Shown here in pieces: positions 12,621 through 24,567 of a stretch of DNA of 64,000 nt. The position numbers and the translations under genes are program-made. A model generated the notes under the pieces. The model saw only the letters and a program-made list of their open reading frames with translations, searched no databases and was not told the DNA's origin. Positions within the stretch are counted from its first letter, which is position 1, and every line of letters begins with the position of its first letter. This stretch comes from Dendrobium chrysotoxum. Its lineage: Eukaryota > Streptophyta > Magnoliopsida > Asparagales > Orchidaceae. The DNA is taken from the NCBI GenBank assembly GCA_019925795.1, contig CM034304.1, forward strand, positions 8,123,471 to 8,187,470. The letters are read 5' to 3'.

Positions 12621-13920
12621 TAAATTAAACTTTTATGCTAATACTAAATCATTTAATATATCTTCTTTTAATTTCCAACCAACTAAATTAACTTAACAAA
12701 ACTAGTTACTATTGGGTAACCTAGGCCTACGAGGCTATTAAGTTAGCCCCCAATAAGGTGAAATAAACCTCACAGTCTCGGTGAGCAATAAAGGTAGTAA
12801 TCATTAAAATCTAAAATAAACTCTTAAAGTTAATCTTAAGATATTAATATTTAAACTTAAACTAAAATTTCCCTTTTGGCTTTTATCAAACTAAATCACA
12901 AATAACTTAAATAAATTATCTAACATAGGACATACCTAAAACCATACAGCCTACTACACATACATAGATCTATTTGTTAGAACACGACTTCTAGTTTTAG
13001 GTTAGGTTAGTGTTTTCTTTTTCTATCTTTGTGATGTAGCGATTTGTATATAAAACATGTGCTGGTTAACTTATTATTTGTGTTAGCTTTCTATGAAGAT
13101 TATTATTTCTTTTCTGCAAAGTGATGAGTGATAGATTACTCCTAGATTAGGAATAATCTGGATGCTCATGATATTTTTTATAGGTAGCCATGCTCATGTA
13201 GGGCTAAAAGGGGGCTAAAAATAAATAAATAATATATAACTACTATATGTACTTCAGTTTCTTAGCCCCCAAATAAATAAGAGCATAGCCAAGTGTGGCT
13301 AGTTTGAGCATTTTAATGTTATCATATAACAGCTTGGGATGTTTAATTATAACTGCTTAGCATAACCTCACAGGGGAGTCTAAATTTATCTTTTTTATAA
13401 TTCTTATGTAATTTTTTTAAAGTATAGAGTTATGAAAGTCTATAAAATAAGGCATTTTAATAAGATGTTAGGTATCCAAAGAGAAAAGAAAGCTCCTTCA
13501 CAGGGAATTTCTTTTCATTTGGATATCCTACTGAGGATGTACCACTAGAAGACTGATGGAAGGTGAACTATAAAAGAATCAGAAGATGAAGATCAAGACT
13601 AAATTGCCTAATTTTAATAATTACGTCACTCTATAGGAGTAGAATCCAGGTTATTATCGGTGGAGCCTGGATACCATTACTTTTATGCACTCTAGGTTGT
13701 ATATTATATGGCACTTGCCATAAACTTTGGAAACTTTTACTCTAGTTGATATTTTATTTTGATTGATTGTTTACTTTATTTGCACAGTAGAAATGACATG
13801 CTTTTCATATATTTCTTTCTTGCATGAGCATATGCCTAAATCTCATTAGTCTCTTAGGAATAAAAATTTTCTACTCATAATTAAAATTAAAATTTTAAGA
13901 ATTAAATAAGATAGAAACAT

Positions 13921-14010
13921 AAATGATATAGGGAATAAGTCGGAGATCATCTGGGGTCGCATGCCAAATGATATAGAAAATAAGCCGGAGATCATCTGGT
14001 GTCACATGCA
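13921..14010 (+). repeat. 45-bp tandem duplication, two copies
   Basis: AAATGATATAGGGAATAAG at 13921 and AAATGATATAGAAAATAAG at 13966 each lead into CGGAGATCATCTGG and a GTCRCATGC. Copies B and C of the same repeat family have only one version of this segment, so the duplication is private to copy A. Confidence 0.85.
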
Positions 14011-15090
14011 TATTATTTCTCTCTTCTTTCCTTATTTAGACACTTCCCTATCTGTGAGTAGAGTTCAAATAATCTAACCTATGAGGATGAGGTGCCAAAC
14101 CTGAGAAAGCCTAGTCTTTTAAAATTATTTTTATAAGCCTTTTTAAATTTCAAGCATTTCTAATTTGGAGATTTTGACTAGCATGCATTACATTAGAAAA
14201 AAACTAAAATTAAAATTTAATTGTATTAGTCCTAGATGCATAATACCATTCATAAGTACAAGACCACTTAGAAATTTCTCTAGATGTCAGCCTTAAATAC
14301 AAAAAGCTCAGCCATCCACCCATCTTTCATAAATACTACATAATATGGATTTTATACGACTATGTGGTTTAGCTGGCTTTCTTTTTCAGGCAAGATATGA
14401 GTCTATATTACATTAGGTAGGTTGTGGATATTAGTACTATATCTGCAGTACTACATCCCTTATAGATTTAGGATCTAAGGCTAGTGGTAGTGGTTTACCG
14501 TTGTACGCCTTATCGATGGGTAGGCTTTTTATCCTTTAGAGGCTATAAACCCCACCTATCTGCTTCAGACGGATGATGCCACCTTTATCTTTCTTTCATG
14601 CATGTTTGAGTGCAACATCTTTTTTCGCTTTCTCTTCTTCTAATTGGCCGAGTGATGATATGATTTATATGTGTTGATTAAACCAAATTGAGCCTATCTT
14701 CCTTTAGATTAGGAGAGCCTAAATTTTCCCCTATGAATTAAATCCTCTGAGAGAATAATATAGTGTCCTTAATCGAGTGTTTTCTTAAGCTAAGGGTTAA
14801 GATATAATTAACCACGAGGGCATGCGCCCATAAAAAATTGATCCCTACATCAAATAAATCTCATTTGAGCTAATGTATCAAATGGGGGGAATCTCGTGAA
14901 TTTGATCAAATTATATATATTATTACCCATAGAGGAGTGTAGGTGAAAGACGCTATCCTCCATGGTTAATCATATATATGATCTCATCTGCTCTTCTATT
15001 AGCTCGTTTATATAGAATGTAAAGGCTTATGATCATTTTATCCTATGGGATAGTGCGACCGTACATCAGATTTGGCGAGAATTCTTCAAA

Positions 15091-16784
15091 TGCCTGACAT
15101 ATAGTAGATGCTAGTAAAATAGGTGGAGTCAACCTCTTTTCTATTTCACTTCAGTCAAATCTCCAGCATTCAGACACTATTTCGCCAGCCCTTATCACCT
15201 GTGAGCATGGCAGCACTTCCATTTTTAACACATTTCTTTAATTACTCCATAGATTTAAATGCAAATCTCATTATCAATCTTTTTTCAATCAATTTGATAT
15301 TTCATCCATTATTTTTCATGACATAGGCTTCGAAATTTAAGGTTTAGAATTTTTAATTTTTTTAAACAAATATTTTGATTTATATTTCATTTTAAATTAA
15401 TATTATATTTATGAAAAATATTTTCTTAGGCTAGATTTAAATTATTTTGTGTTAGTGTAAGAAAAACCTCATATGTAAGATCAAACTGAAATTTAGATGA
15501 AAATATTTGGTCAACATCTTTAAATATTCGTTAGATTTCAGTATTTTATTTAATTTATAAATTTTAGGTTACAATTAAATTCTTTTCTTTAGAAATTATA
15601 GGTTATGTTTAAGTTAAATTTTTGCACTATAAATTTACATCTTTTTAACTGCACATAAAATAAATTTTATATTTTTATTTGTTATTTTGAACTACCTTTA
15701 TCAAGTGAAATTATATTTAATAAATTTTTATTTTTAAAAAATACATCGTATATATGAAGAGCAGCCTTCATTTTTATCCAAGAGAACTCCTACCAAATTT
15801 CTAGTTCTTGACACAGAGAATACGAGCCATATATTGACTCTCAATGAGGTCCTTCAACAAGCTATACAACAAACAAAAAGAAAATGCTGAAAGATAATCT
15901 TTGACATGATTGGCCTATAATTTAGAGAATAAATAGAAAAACCTCATAAATAAATGAATATAAGTAAGCCTTATATGAATGAATATCAAATTGTTAACTT
16001 AATGCATTAATTTGCTTACATCCCAATGATCACATTTCAACTATAAACAATCTCACATCATTTTAAGGTTGGTTATATGGGTATACAAATCCATCCCAAG
16101 CCCTTAAATTGTTGATTGATGTCCGAAGGGTTTAGCCTATACTTAAGCTATCAAGGAGTCAATCTTGATTGATTATACGCTTATTGGTAGGTTTGGAGAA
16201 TCATTGGGATCCACAAGGTCTTATATGTGCTCAATTATATTAGATCTGCCTAACACGGTTGGGGGAAAAAAAAAGAGTCAACCTGCATCAACCATTATAT
16301 TATTAAGTATGATAGTATTCTCTAATAAATGAGAGAATTTAAACTTCTTGTTTCATAAAAATAAAAAAATAATTAAAAAAAAACACATTTTAATTGGCGA
16401 AAAAATATGAACAAATTTCAATTGGAGAAGCGCCCAAAAACACTTAGCCTATCTCTTAAAAATATTTAACTAATAATTTTTTATGGAATTTAATAACATA
16501 TACCACATATATGTAGATTATTAATTATTAAAATAAAAAGTTGCAATATTGTATCATATATAATATTTCATGAATAATTAAATTATAATCTTAAGTAATT
16601 ATTTAATATTTTATAACTTAAATTAATCAAATTAAAATTTTAATTCATTAATTTTATCATATTTATATATCTAGTAACATACATATTTTCTAAATTGCAT
16701 GAGATATAAGAATTAATTACATATATCACTAGCACCAGTTTGTCAACCACCACCTCCTGACTCATTGGTTAAGCGTTTTGATTA
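15091..16784. other. AT-rich intergenic sequence, nothing recognised
   Basis: No convincing gene, RNA or transposon end. A 67-codon frame at 15123-15326 has no recognisable similarity and lies at the border of the retroelement repeat. Confidence 0.3.
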
Positions 16785-17360
16785 GGGGTGTCAAAAATAG
16801 GTTGCAGGTCGGGTTCGAGTTGAACCCGACAATGGCCTGTTGTTGTTTGACATGACCCGAACCCGACCCATTTTTGTAAACAGGTCAAATTTTACAACAC
16901 GGGCCCGACCAGCCAAAACCCTAGTCAACCCAACCTGACAAGGATAACCCGGGGCTAGGAAGAAATCACAGGCGATCCCGCAGTGTGCTGATGTGCGTGG
17001 TTGCTGGTTAGGGCTTGCTGACGGCCGAAGGGCTAAGCACTATAGGTCTGCAAGCGCCAAACATGAAGCAATGCAGGTGAAACAGGGTCGAGCCTATGTG
17101 GACTTAAGGCTTGTTGGCGGCCGGCAGACACAGGAGCAATAATTCAGTCCATTTCTTAAGTTTGGACTCGCAGAAGTGCGAGATAGCTAGCTAGGCACTG
17201 CAGGCGCTAGGCAATACGGGCGAAGAAGGGTTGAGCCCGCGTAGGGTGATGCTGGGTCGGTTCCAAGTTATTGTCGGGTTTTTGAGTAGACCCGAAGCTG
17301 GCCCGATTTTACAATCAAGTCAGGATTTTAAACCCAAACCTGACCCTTTTCTTAAACAGT
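16785..17360. mobile_element. Non-autonomous element rich in GGTCGGGTT motifs
   Basis: It opens GGGGTGTCAAAAATAGG, then carries GGTCGGGTTCGAGTTG and its inverted form GACCCGAACCCGACCC. Near its right side come GTCGGGTTTTTGAGTAGACCCG and CCAAACCTGACCC. Such GACCCG-rich sequences are common plant repeats, often hAT-like non-autonomous elements. The middle (16960-17240) is GC-richer and unlike the surroundings. I could not find a clean terminal inverted repeat or target duplication, so the class is inferred. Confidence 0.5.
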
Positions 17361-17829
17361 TTTGATGATTACAAATATTATTGGATGTTTATTAACTTAT
17401 TACTGCTTTATACATTGGATATAATTTTTATGCATTACTAACATTTCATATTCAACATACACAAAGCAACGTCAAAGATTTAGAGGTCAAAAAAGTGTTG
17501 TGTTGATTAGTCATTGTTTGAAAGAGTCTGTATTTTTTTTTTTTTTTTGAGTCAATTTATGTATTAGGAGTGTGTTGGCTGAGCAACCGTACAGACACAC
17601 ACTAAGAGGAGTGAACTTAAATTTTTTAATTTTTTTTAAATTTGTATTATATAATCGATTCAATAAAAAGTTAATTAAAATATTAACTAAATATGATAAA
17701 TTTGTCATGTTCTATAACGAATTGTACTATATGACCACTACTTTATACAGGACGATAAACTATATTTAGAATCTCCACCGTTAAATTCTAGTTACTTAAA
17801 TTACATAAATTGAAAAGTTAAATTTTAAA
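17361..17829. other. AT-rich sequence left of the recognisable copia LTR
   Basis: It contains a T-run at 17529-17548 and words resembling LTR sub-motifs (for example GACGATAAACTATATTTAGAATC). It may belong to the 5' LTR, but no counterpart is seen in the 3' LTR, so the left border of the element is not fixed. Confidence 0.3.
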
Positions 17830-19108
17830 CTATTTATACTGTACGATCAAGTTCGTACTATACAAAGTTTAATTATGTTGCCTAATTTAATTTGAAGATT
17901 AAGCAAATCAAATTAAGATTAATTATATTGATGATTGTACGGAACAATCTTGATCGTATTGGATGATCAACAAAGTGACTCTTTGGATAATATTTATTTA
18001 CCCCTAGAATTGTACTAGATGAACAGTGGTTTGATTGAAATAATTATACAAGACAATTTAGAATCGTACATAACAAATTGAACTAATTATATTGTATGAT
18101 CAAAAGCGGCTAAACTAAAACTTAGAGTTTTTTTAAGCTCTATTTATAAGCACTTGTTATGTCTTTAGCAAGTCCTTAGGCAGTCAATGGATGATTTTCT
18201 TCTATGAAAGAGCTTGGAGAGAGGTCATTACACAATGGAGAGAGAAGGTGAGCTTAAGAGAGGGAGAAGAGTCTTGATGGTTTCAAGGGAGTGTGAGGGG
18301 GATTCACAATGTTGCTCCAGTTAACCTACACCTTAGGTCCTCCGATTGTGTTGGTATTTTTCTTAAGAGAAGCTCTATGAAGGAAAGTCTTTAGTGCTAA
18401 AGGCCTGCTAGCCAAGTAGGCTAATGGTATGGAAACTCCATCAGGCATGGGAGCGAAAGGAGGAAGCGGAGACTTTATCGTGCGTGGGAGTTAAAGGAGG
18501 AAGCAATGACTCCACCAGGCTGAGGAGGCGAGAGGAGAGATCAACAACTCTACTAGGCTTGCGGGAAAAAAATGAAGGGCGGTAGCTCTGCCGAGCCATG
18601 AAGGCAAGAGGAGATTTTTTGGGTGTGAAGAGTCTGTAAAGGTGATTCTCGATTTTTGATAAGAAAGAAGGGCTTCTCTGCCTAACGATGTGTTGAAGGA
18701 GAGTCACTGTTTAATGTAATTTTCAAAGAGGATGACCTTTGAGGAGAGGATGTAGGTAAATTTAATTAAACCACTATAAACTCTGGTTCACATATTCTTA
18801 CTTCCTGCATTTTATTTTTTCCTACAATTTATTTTTATTACACTGGTATTAATTTGGTTATCTTGGAGACAGGTAATTTGGTGAATAATTATTGGTTGAA
18901 TCTTGTTTTGAAAATAAGTAAACAAAAAGAAAAATTAGAATTTATTTTATATAAATTATTTTCTACAAAAGTAAAATAAAACATAAAATATGTCTTAGTT
19001 GTGTATGATTTTGTTTTGACTTGTTCTTATTAACACTTCTACATTTCAAGATTTATTTGTTACGCAAAAAGATTTTCAAAAAGAACGAATTCACTACACT
19101 CCCAATAA
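17830..19108 (+). repeat. 5' LTR of the copia element
   Basis: It matches 24640-26515 once the 647-bp hAT insertion is removed. Shared landmarks are GATCAAGTTCGTA, TGTTATGTCTTTAGCAAG, GAGAGAGCTTGGAGAGAGGTC, AGCTCTATGAAGGAAAGTC, GCCTGCTAGCC, AGGATGACCTT and a CTCTGGTT..TTCTTACTT stretch. The right border is set by the C-tract. The left border is uncertain because the two copies stop matching upstream of about 17830. Confidence 0.85.
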
Positions 19109-19134
19109 CCCCCCCCCCCCCCCCCCCCCCCCCC
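19109..19134 (+). repeat. Poly-C tract (26 C)
   Basis: Twenty-six uninterrupted C follow TCACTACACTCCCAATAA at the end of the 5' LTR. A C-rich run at this place is typical of Maximus/SIRE elements. The exact length is prone to assembly error. Confidence 0.9.
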
Positions 19135-19164
19135 ACATCTTGGTGTCTGTTGAATATGTTTAAT

Positions 19165-19176
19165 TGGTTTTAGAAC
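19165..19176 (+). other. Degenerate primer binding site
   Basis: AATTGGTTTTAGAAC resembles the initiator-tRNA-Met PBS core TGGTATCAGAGC with a few changes, and lies 30 bp after the LTR/poly-C border where a PBS is expected. Confidence 0.5.
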
Positions 19177-19479
19177 CACTTATTATCAATTGGTTTTGTA
19201 GCAAGGTTCAATATTTTTAGATTTTAATATCTTAAGTAGATCCAATGGGATAGTTTGGTAACTGTAACACTTTGGAAGGATTTTCAACAACTCAGCCACC
19301 ACTATTTGACAACATACCATTTGATTTCTAAAAAATTTGTATGTCAATGTTTTTATAATCAATTGATTTTTACATGTGGCGCATTATGCAATCTGTATAC
19401 TCTGTACCATTTCATATTGTGAATGGCATAAAAGAAGAAATCTTTTTTACCTAATGGTCTTTAGAAGATAAAGAACTTG

Positions 19480-22400
19480 CACAACTTAATGTTAAATGTT
19501 TTAACTTTTTTTTGCACTAAAATCTGAAGTTTACATGTGTATTTCTACTTGCATTAGTGGTAAGGAAGTATGGGACAAACTCTGCATTACCTACGAAGAC
19601 ATCAACAAAGTTAAATAGTCACACTTTAATTAATTGTTACATGAGTAAGAACTTTTTGCATGAAATCTAGTGAGTCCATTTCAGATATGTATATTAGGTT
19701 CATTAAAATCATCACTTTCTTTGCATATCTTGGGTAGAGAGATTTCAAATTTTTAAAAAGTTAATAAAATTCTACATTATTTGCTTGAACATGAAATAGT
19801 AAAGTAACTTCTATATATGAATCCAAAGTTTTAAATGTTTACTTTATTGACAATCTTTTGGGTTCTCATATTGCCTATGAGCAAAATGTGAATGAAAGGT
19901 ATACAGATACAGGGGAACGAAAGAAAGAATGGAATGTGGCACTAATGGCTAATGATAATGAAAGTAATGATTCAAGAGCTAATGGAAGTGAAGAAATTAC
20001 ATTAATTACATGCATAAGAGCTTCCTGAAATGCAAACACATATGCCACTTCGACAAGAATAAAGGTAAAATTATACAATCCAATAATTTTTCTTCTAGTG
20101 TGAGTTGTTTCGAGTGTAGGAAACCATGATACATTATATCAGATTGCCCTAACATTAAGATCCACCAACTAAAAATAATGTTGATGACAAATTAATTTCA
20201 AATAAGGGAAAATAAAAGTTATAAAAGGCATTATGAGCGAACTCAAAATCAGAATCCTCATAAACTAAACCAGAAGAGGAGGTAACCAACATTTTCTTAA
20301 TGGCTAAGGATAATGTTGGGTACTCTAATAATGAAGAGGTATGCCAGCTATCATATGATGAATTATTTGATTTATCTGAAAAATTATATGATTCCTATAA
20401 GAAAATAAAAAATAACATACATGCCTTAAAAGATAATATTTTAGCTTCAAAGAAGAGCATGAGAAATTATCTAATAATTATTCAAGCTTAAATTTGAACA
20501 CATTGCATTAGATAAAGAGCATGAATCATTAATTGAAGAGCATGATTCATTGAATAAATAGCATATTAAATGACAAGAAAACATGATTCCTTAAATAAAG
20601 ATCATATTGAGCTAGAGGTAGCATTTAAGGAATTACAAGAGCTAACATTAGGGTTAAATAGCAATGAACATCCATTGAAGGTGGGAGTATAATAATATGA
20701 AAGTATAAATGAGCATTTAATAAAAAAAATAAGAAGACTTTAAGGAAATACACCCTATCCTACACAAACTAGAAAGCCATAAAATAAAACATAGCATGCA
20801 TCATCCTTCTCTAGAAGGAGACCTCATTCCCCATTTAGATTAGTAAATCCATTTTTAGAGATTGGATGCTATTTCTATGGCATACTATGACACATTGCAT
20901 GCACTTGCACACTATACCGTAGAACACATATGATTTGGAGGCCCAAACCATCACCATTATAGCATTGCATTCATACATTCAAATATAAATTAGGACCCAA
21001 ACCCAGTTGAGTTCCTAAACTTAGCTTGTGATTGTTTTGTAGGTATGCTCTCATAAGAGGTCTCCGAGAACATGTGGTACCTAGATAGGGACTGCTAGAG
21101 GTATATGAATAAAAATTTGAAGTAATTCATTATACTAGAGGCCAGGAGTGGATGTAAATTCACTTTGGGAGATAATACTACCATGAAAGTAGTAGGTATA
21201 TGCACGATTGGAAAAATTGAAAGATTTACTATTGAAATTTTTTGTTAGTTAAAGGATTAAAATATAACTTCCAAGTAATAGTCAATTGTGTGATAAAGGA
21301 TTTAATATTAAATTTATTTCTAAAAAATGCCTAATTAATTTAAATGAAAAAACTATTTTAGAATGAATGAGGATAAATAATATTTATATGCTTGACTTGA
21401 ATGCACTGATGCATCAAATAATATCTACTATCTGAAAAATACTTTAGATGAGTCTTGGCTATAGCATAGAAGATTATGTCATGCTAGTATGAAAACTTTT
21501 AGGAAAATAACTCAATTGGATTTAGTTAAGGAATCCCTAATATAGAATTCATTAAATACCATTTGTGTGATGCATTTTAATTAGTGAAGCAGACTAGATC
21601 ATCATTTCACTCAATAAAGGACATAAAAACCACTTGACCACTAGATATCCTCAACATGAACTTATTTGGACCTGTTAGTATAAATAATATAGATGGTAAA
21701 ACTTTTGAATTTGTAACTGTTGATGACTATTCTAAATTTACATAAGTAAAATTTTTAACACATAATAGTGAATCTTTTAAAGAGGTTAGAACTTGTTATG
21801 CTTGCATTCAAAGGAAAACATGATGCTTCATTTCAATAATTCATAGTGACCATGAAGGAGAAATTGATAATAAAATTTTTGAATTGTTTTATCAAGAATT
21901 CAAAATAGGTCATAATGTATTTGCCCCTAGGGCCCCACAACAAAATGGAGTAGTTGAAAGAAAAAATAAAATGTTGGTAGATGCAGCTAAGATAATGTTA
22001 AGAGAATATAGTACACCTAAATATGTATGGGCAAATGTAGTAAATACTGCCTGCTATGTGTTAAATCATGTAAGCATTATGTCTAAGCAAAATAAACCAT
22101 CTTATGAACAACTAAAGTGTAGGAAACTAAATTTATCACATATGTATGTAGTTGATTACAAATGCTTTATGCATAATAATGGAAAATCTCACTTAGATAA
22201 ATTTGACTTTAAGGCAGATTAAGTTATTTTCTTGGGATATTCCTCGATAGAAAAAGCCAATAGGATTTTAAATAAAAGAACCTTAGTGAATCAGGTAGAA
22301 TTATTGAGACTAGGATAGATGATGAGGATGACGCTGAAATAACTAGTGGAGTGGAGAATGTTGATCTAAAATATAGAAAAAAAAATCTTAGGATCCTTTG

Positions 22401-23095
22401 CCTAGAGAATAGAGGTACCCTTCTAGTCACTCTAGAGAGTTCATCTTAGAAGATCCATCTGTAGGGGTTAGGACTAGGAAAGCTCTTAGTAAAGAGACTA
22501 GCCACACTGCATTTATTTCAATGATAGAACTTGCTTATGTAGATCAAGCTTTAAGTGATGAATTTTGAATTTTGTCTATACAAGAAGAGCTTAACCAATT
22601 CATTAGAAATGATGTGTGGGAGTTTGTTAGTAAACACGTAGTGAGTGTAGTTGGTACCAAATGAGTTTTCAAGAATAAATTAAATGACTCTGGATCAATA
22701 GTTAGAAATAAAGCTAAGTTAGTAGCTAAGGGATACGATCAAATATAGGGAATTAATTTTGAGGAAACTTTTATCTCAATAGTAGGGTTAAAGGTCATAA
22801 GAGTTTTATTAGCATTTGCATGCTTTAAGGGTTTCAAGTTATACCAAATAGATGTCAAAAGTACATATTTAAATGGTGTAAAAAAAAACCCTACAAGTTT
22901 TTAGAATTCTAATTTCCCATTCATGTTTACAAGTTTAAGAAAGCACTTTATGAGCTTAAGCAAGCACTTAGGGCATGGTATGATAGGCTTAGCAACTTTC
23001 TATTATAGAAATTATTTGTTAATAGTAGTGTAGAAACTACTTTATTTCTTAAGAAAGTTGGAGAAGATATACTTATAATATAAATTTATATTAAT
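19480..23095 (+). pseudogene. Ty1/copia gag-pol remnant
   Basis: Pieces in order. Gag zinc knuckle at about 20100 (CFECRKP then DCPN, with a stop in the knuckle). Protease-side WYLDRDC at 21080. GAG-pre-integrase HRRLCHASMKTFRKITQLDLV at 21460-21530. Integrase at 21690-22222 (VTVDDYSKF; HSDHEGE; the open stretch PQQNGVVERKNKMLVDAAKIML; CYVLNHV). Reverse transcriptase at 22600-23095 (VGTK.VFKNKLNDSG, VRNKAKLVAKGYDQ, FEETF, LLAFACFKGFKLYQIDVKSTYLNG). The frame is full of stops. The catalytic YVDD part and RNase H are absent because the sequence changes to another repeat at about 23096. Confidence 0.85.
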
Positions 23096-24560
23096 AGTAG
23101 TGTATTCATATCAATGTTTTGTGTCCTTTCGGAGGTCCATAGGTTTCTGGCGACCATGGTGGGACCTAGCCACCATTACTTTTCTGCAGACCCCGGGTTG
23201 TACTTATACGGCATTTGCCGTGGACTGTGGACTTTTCTTGACTTTGTTCTGTGGATTTATATTGATGTGTTTACTTTATGTGCCCAATAGAAATTGCCTG
23301 CTTTTTTTAGATTTTTTTCTTGCATGTGTGTGGCCTCATTTTTTTTGCTAGGCTCTTTAGGGACCAAATTTTTTTCTACTCATAACAAAAATTTAAAATC
23401 TTAGGAATTAAATAACATAGAAATGTAACGACCTAGGAAATAGCCAGAATCGTCCGGGGTTGCATGCAAATTATTATATTTTTCTCTCCTTATTATAAGA
23501 TACTTTCCCGCCTGCAGGTAGAGTCCAGATAATTTGACCTATGAGGATGAGGTGCTGGATCTGGGGAAGTCTAATCTTTTCTAAAAATTATTTTTTTTAT
23601 AAGCATTTTTTTTAAAATTCTATGCATATCTGATTTGAGACTGTTAACTAGCATGCATTGCATTAGAAATCAACTAAATTGAAATTTTAATTACATTAGC
23701 TCTAGGAGCATACACCATACATAAATCCAGGGCCAATTAGGAAACTCTCTAGACGTCGGCCCTACTTCCAAGAACCAAAATACCTACCCATCTTTCATAA
23801 AGACTGGATAACATGGATTTAATACAACTAGGTGGTTAGCTGGCTTTACTTTTCAAACAGGATATAAGCCCAGATGCATTAGTTAGGACACGGGAATTAG
23901 TGTTGTGTGTAGAACACTAAACCCACTAGATCTATGGTTCAAGGCTATTACTATCGGTGTCTCATAGTACGTCTTATCGGTGGGTAAGTCTTCTATCGTC
24001 CAAAGACTATAAATCCTACCTATCTACGCCACATAGATGACGCCACCTCCATCCTTCTCTCATGTATGCTTCGAGTGAATGATTTTTTATTTCTCCAGTC
24101 TCTTCTCACTACCCTAGTCCCTCTGGATGCTGATGTGAGCTGTGTGTGTTGACTAAGCCTAGTTAAACCTTTCTTCCCCTTTGAGTAGGATTTTCTAGTC
24201 TTCTTCTCATGTGCCGATCTCATTTTGGAAAGTATAATGTAGAATCCTTAATCGAGAGTATTCTTGAGCCCCGACTTGAGATGTACTTAACCAAGGGGGC
24301 TTGCACCCGTGGGAAACCAAATCCCACTTTCAAATAAACCCCACTTGAGCTGATGTATCGGGTGGGAGAAACTCGTTGAGTTGATCAGATCGTACATATT
24401 ATTACCCATCGGGGTGTGCTGGTGAGAGCCACTATCCTCAATGGTTAATCGTATGTGTGATCGAATCTGCCCTCCCATCAGTAATATTGTCTCCCCCCGC
24501 GGGGCGGCGGTGTTTGTCCTTTCAGAGGCCCACAAGATTTTTATAATTTTATATCGACTA
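23096..24560 (+). mobile_element. Large non-coding retroelement repeat, copy B (right part only)
   Basis: It is collinear with 13650-15000 of copy A. Shared text includes a TGGWGGACCTRGCCACCATTAC-like start and GTTTACTTTATGTGCCCAATAGAAAT against TTTGCACAGTAGAAAT. It also includes TTTCTTGCATG, CCTATGAGGATGAGGTGC, GCATGCATTGCATTAGAAA, TATTATTACCCAT and CTATCCTC.ATGGTTAATC. It is embedded inside the copia element, directly after truncated reverse transcriptase, in the same orientation. A GC-rich CCCCGCGGGGCGGCGG stretch near 24496 has no counterpart in copy A. Confidence 0.7.
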
Positions 24561-24567
24561 AGCATTG

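Larger units (their letters stand above)
10750..15090 (+). mobile_element. Large non-coding retroelement repeat, copy A
   Basis: This block is collinear with 44600-49140 (copy C), and its right half with 23096-24560 (copy B). Anchors shared by A and C include a GGTGWTTTGCATTC-type stretch (10798 / 44622) and a CTCTTT/CTCCTTC pyrimidine tract followed by an exon-like AAAAAAGGTA (about 11070 / 44870). They also share GTGAGTTTYCTTAAAAC (11325 / 45098), an ACAGCCTA..ACACAT stretch (12945 / 46380) and TTCTTTTCATTTGG (13510 / 46936). Anchors shared by all copies include TTTCTTGCAT, ATCATCTGGGGT-like text and CCTATGAGGATGAGGTG. No coding frame is conserved, which fits an LTR or a LARD-type element. 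The outer borders are approximate. Confidence 0.6.
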
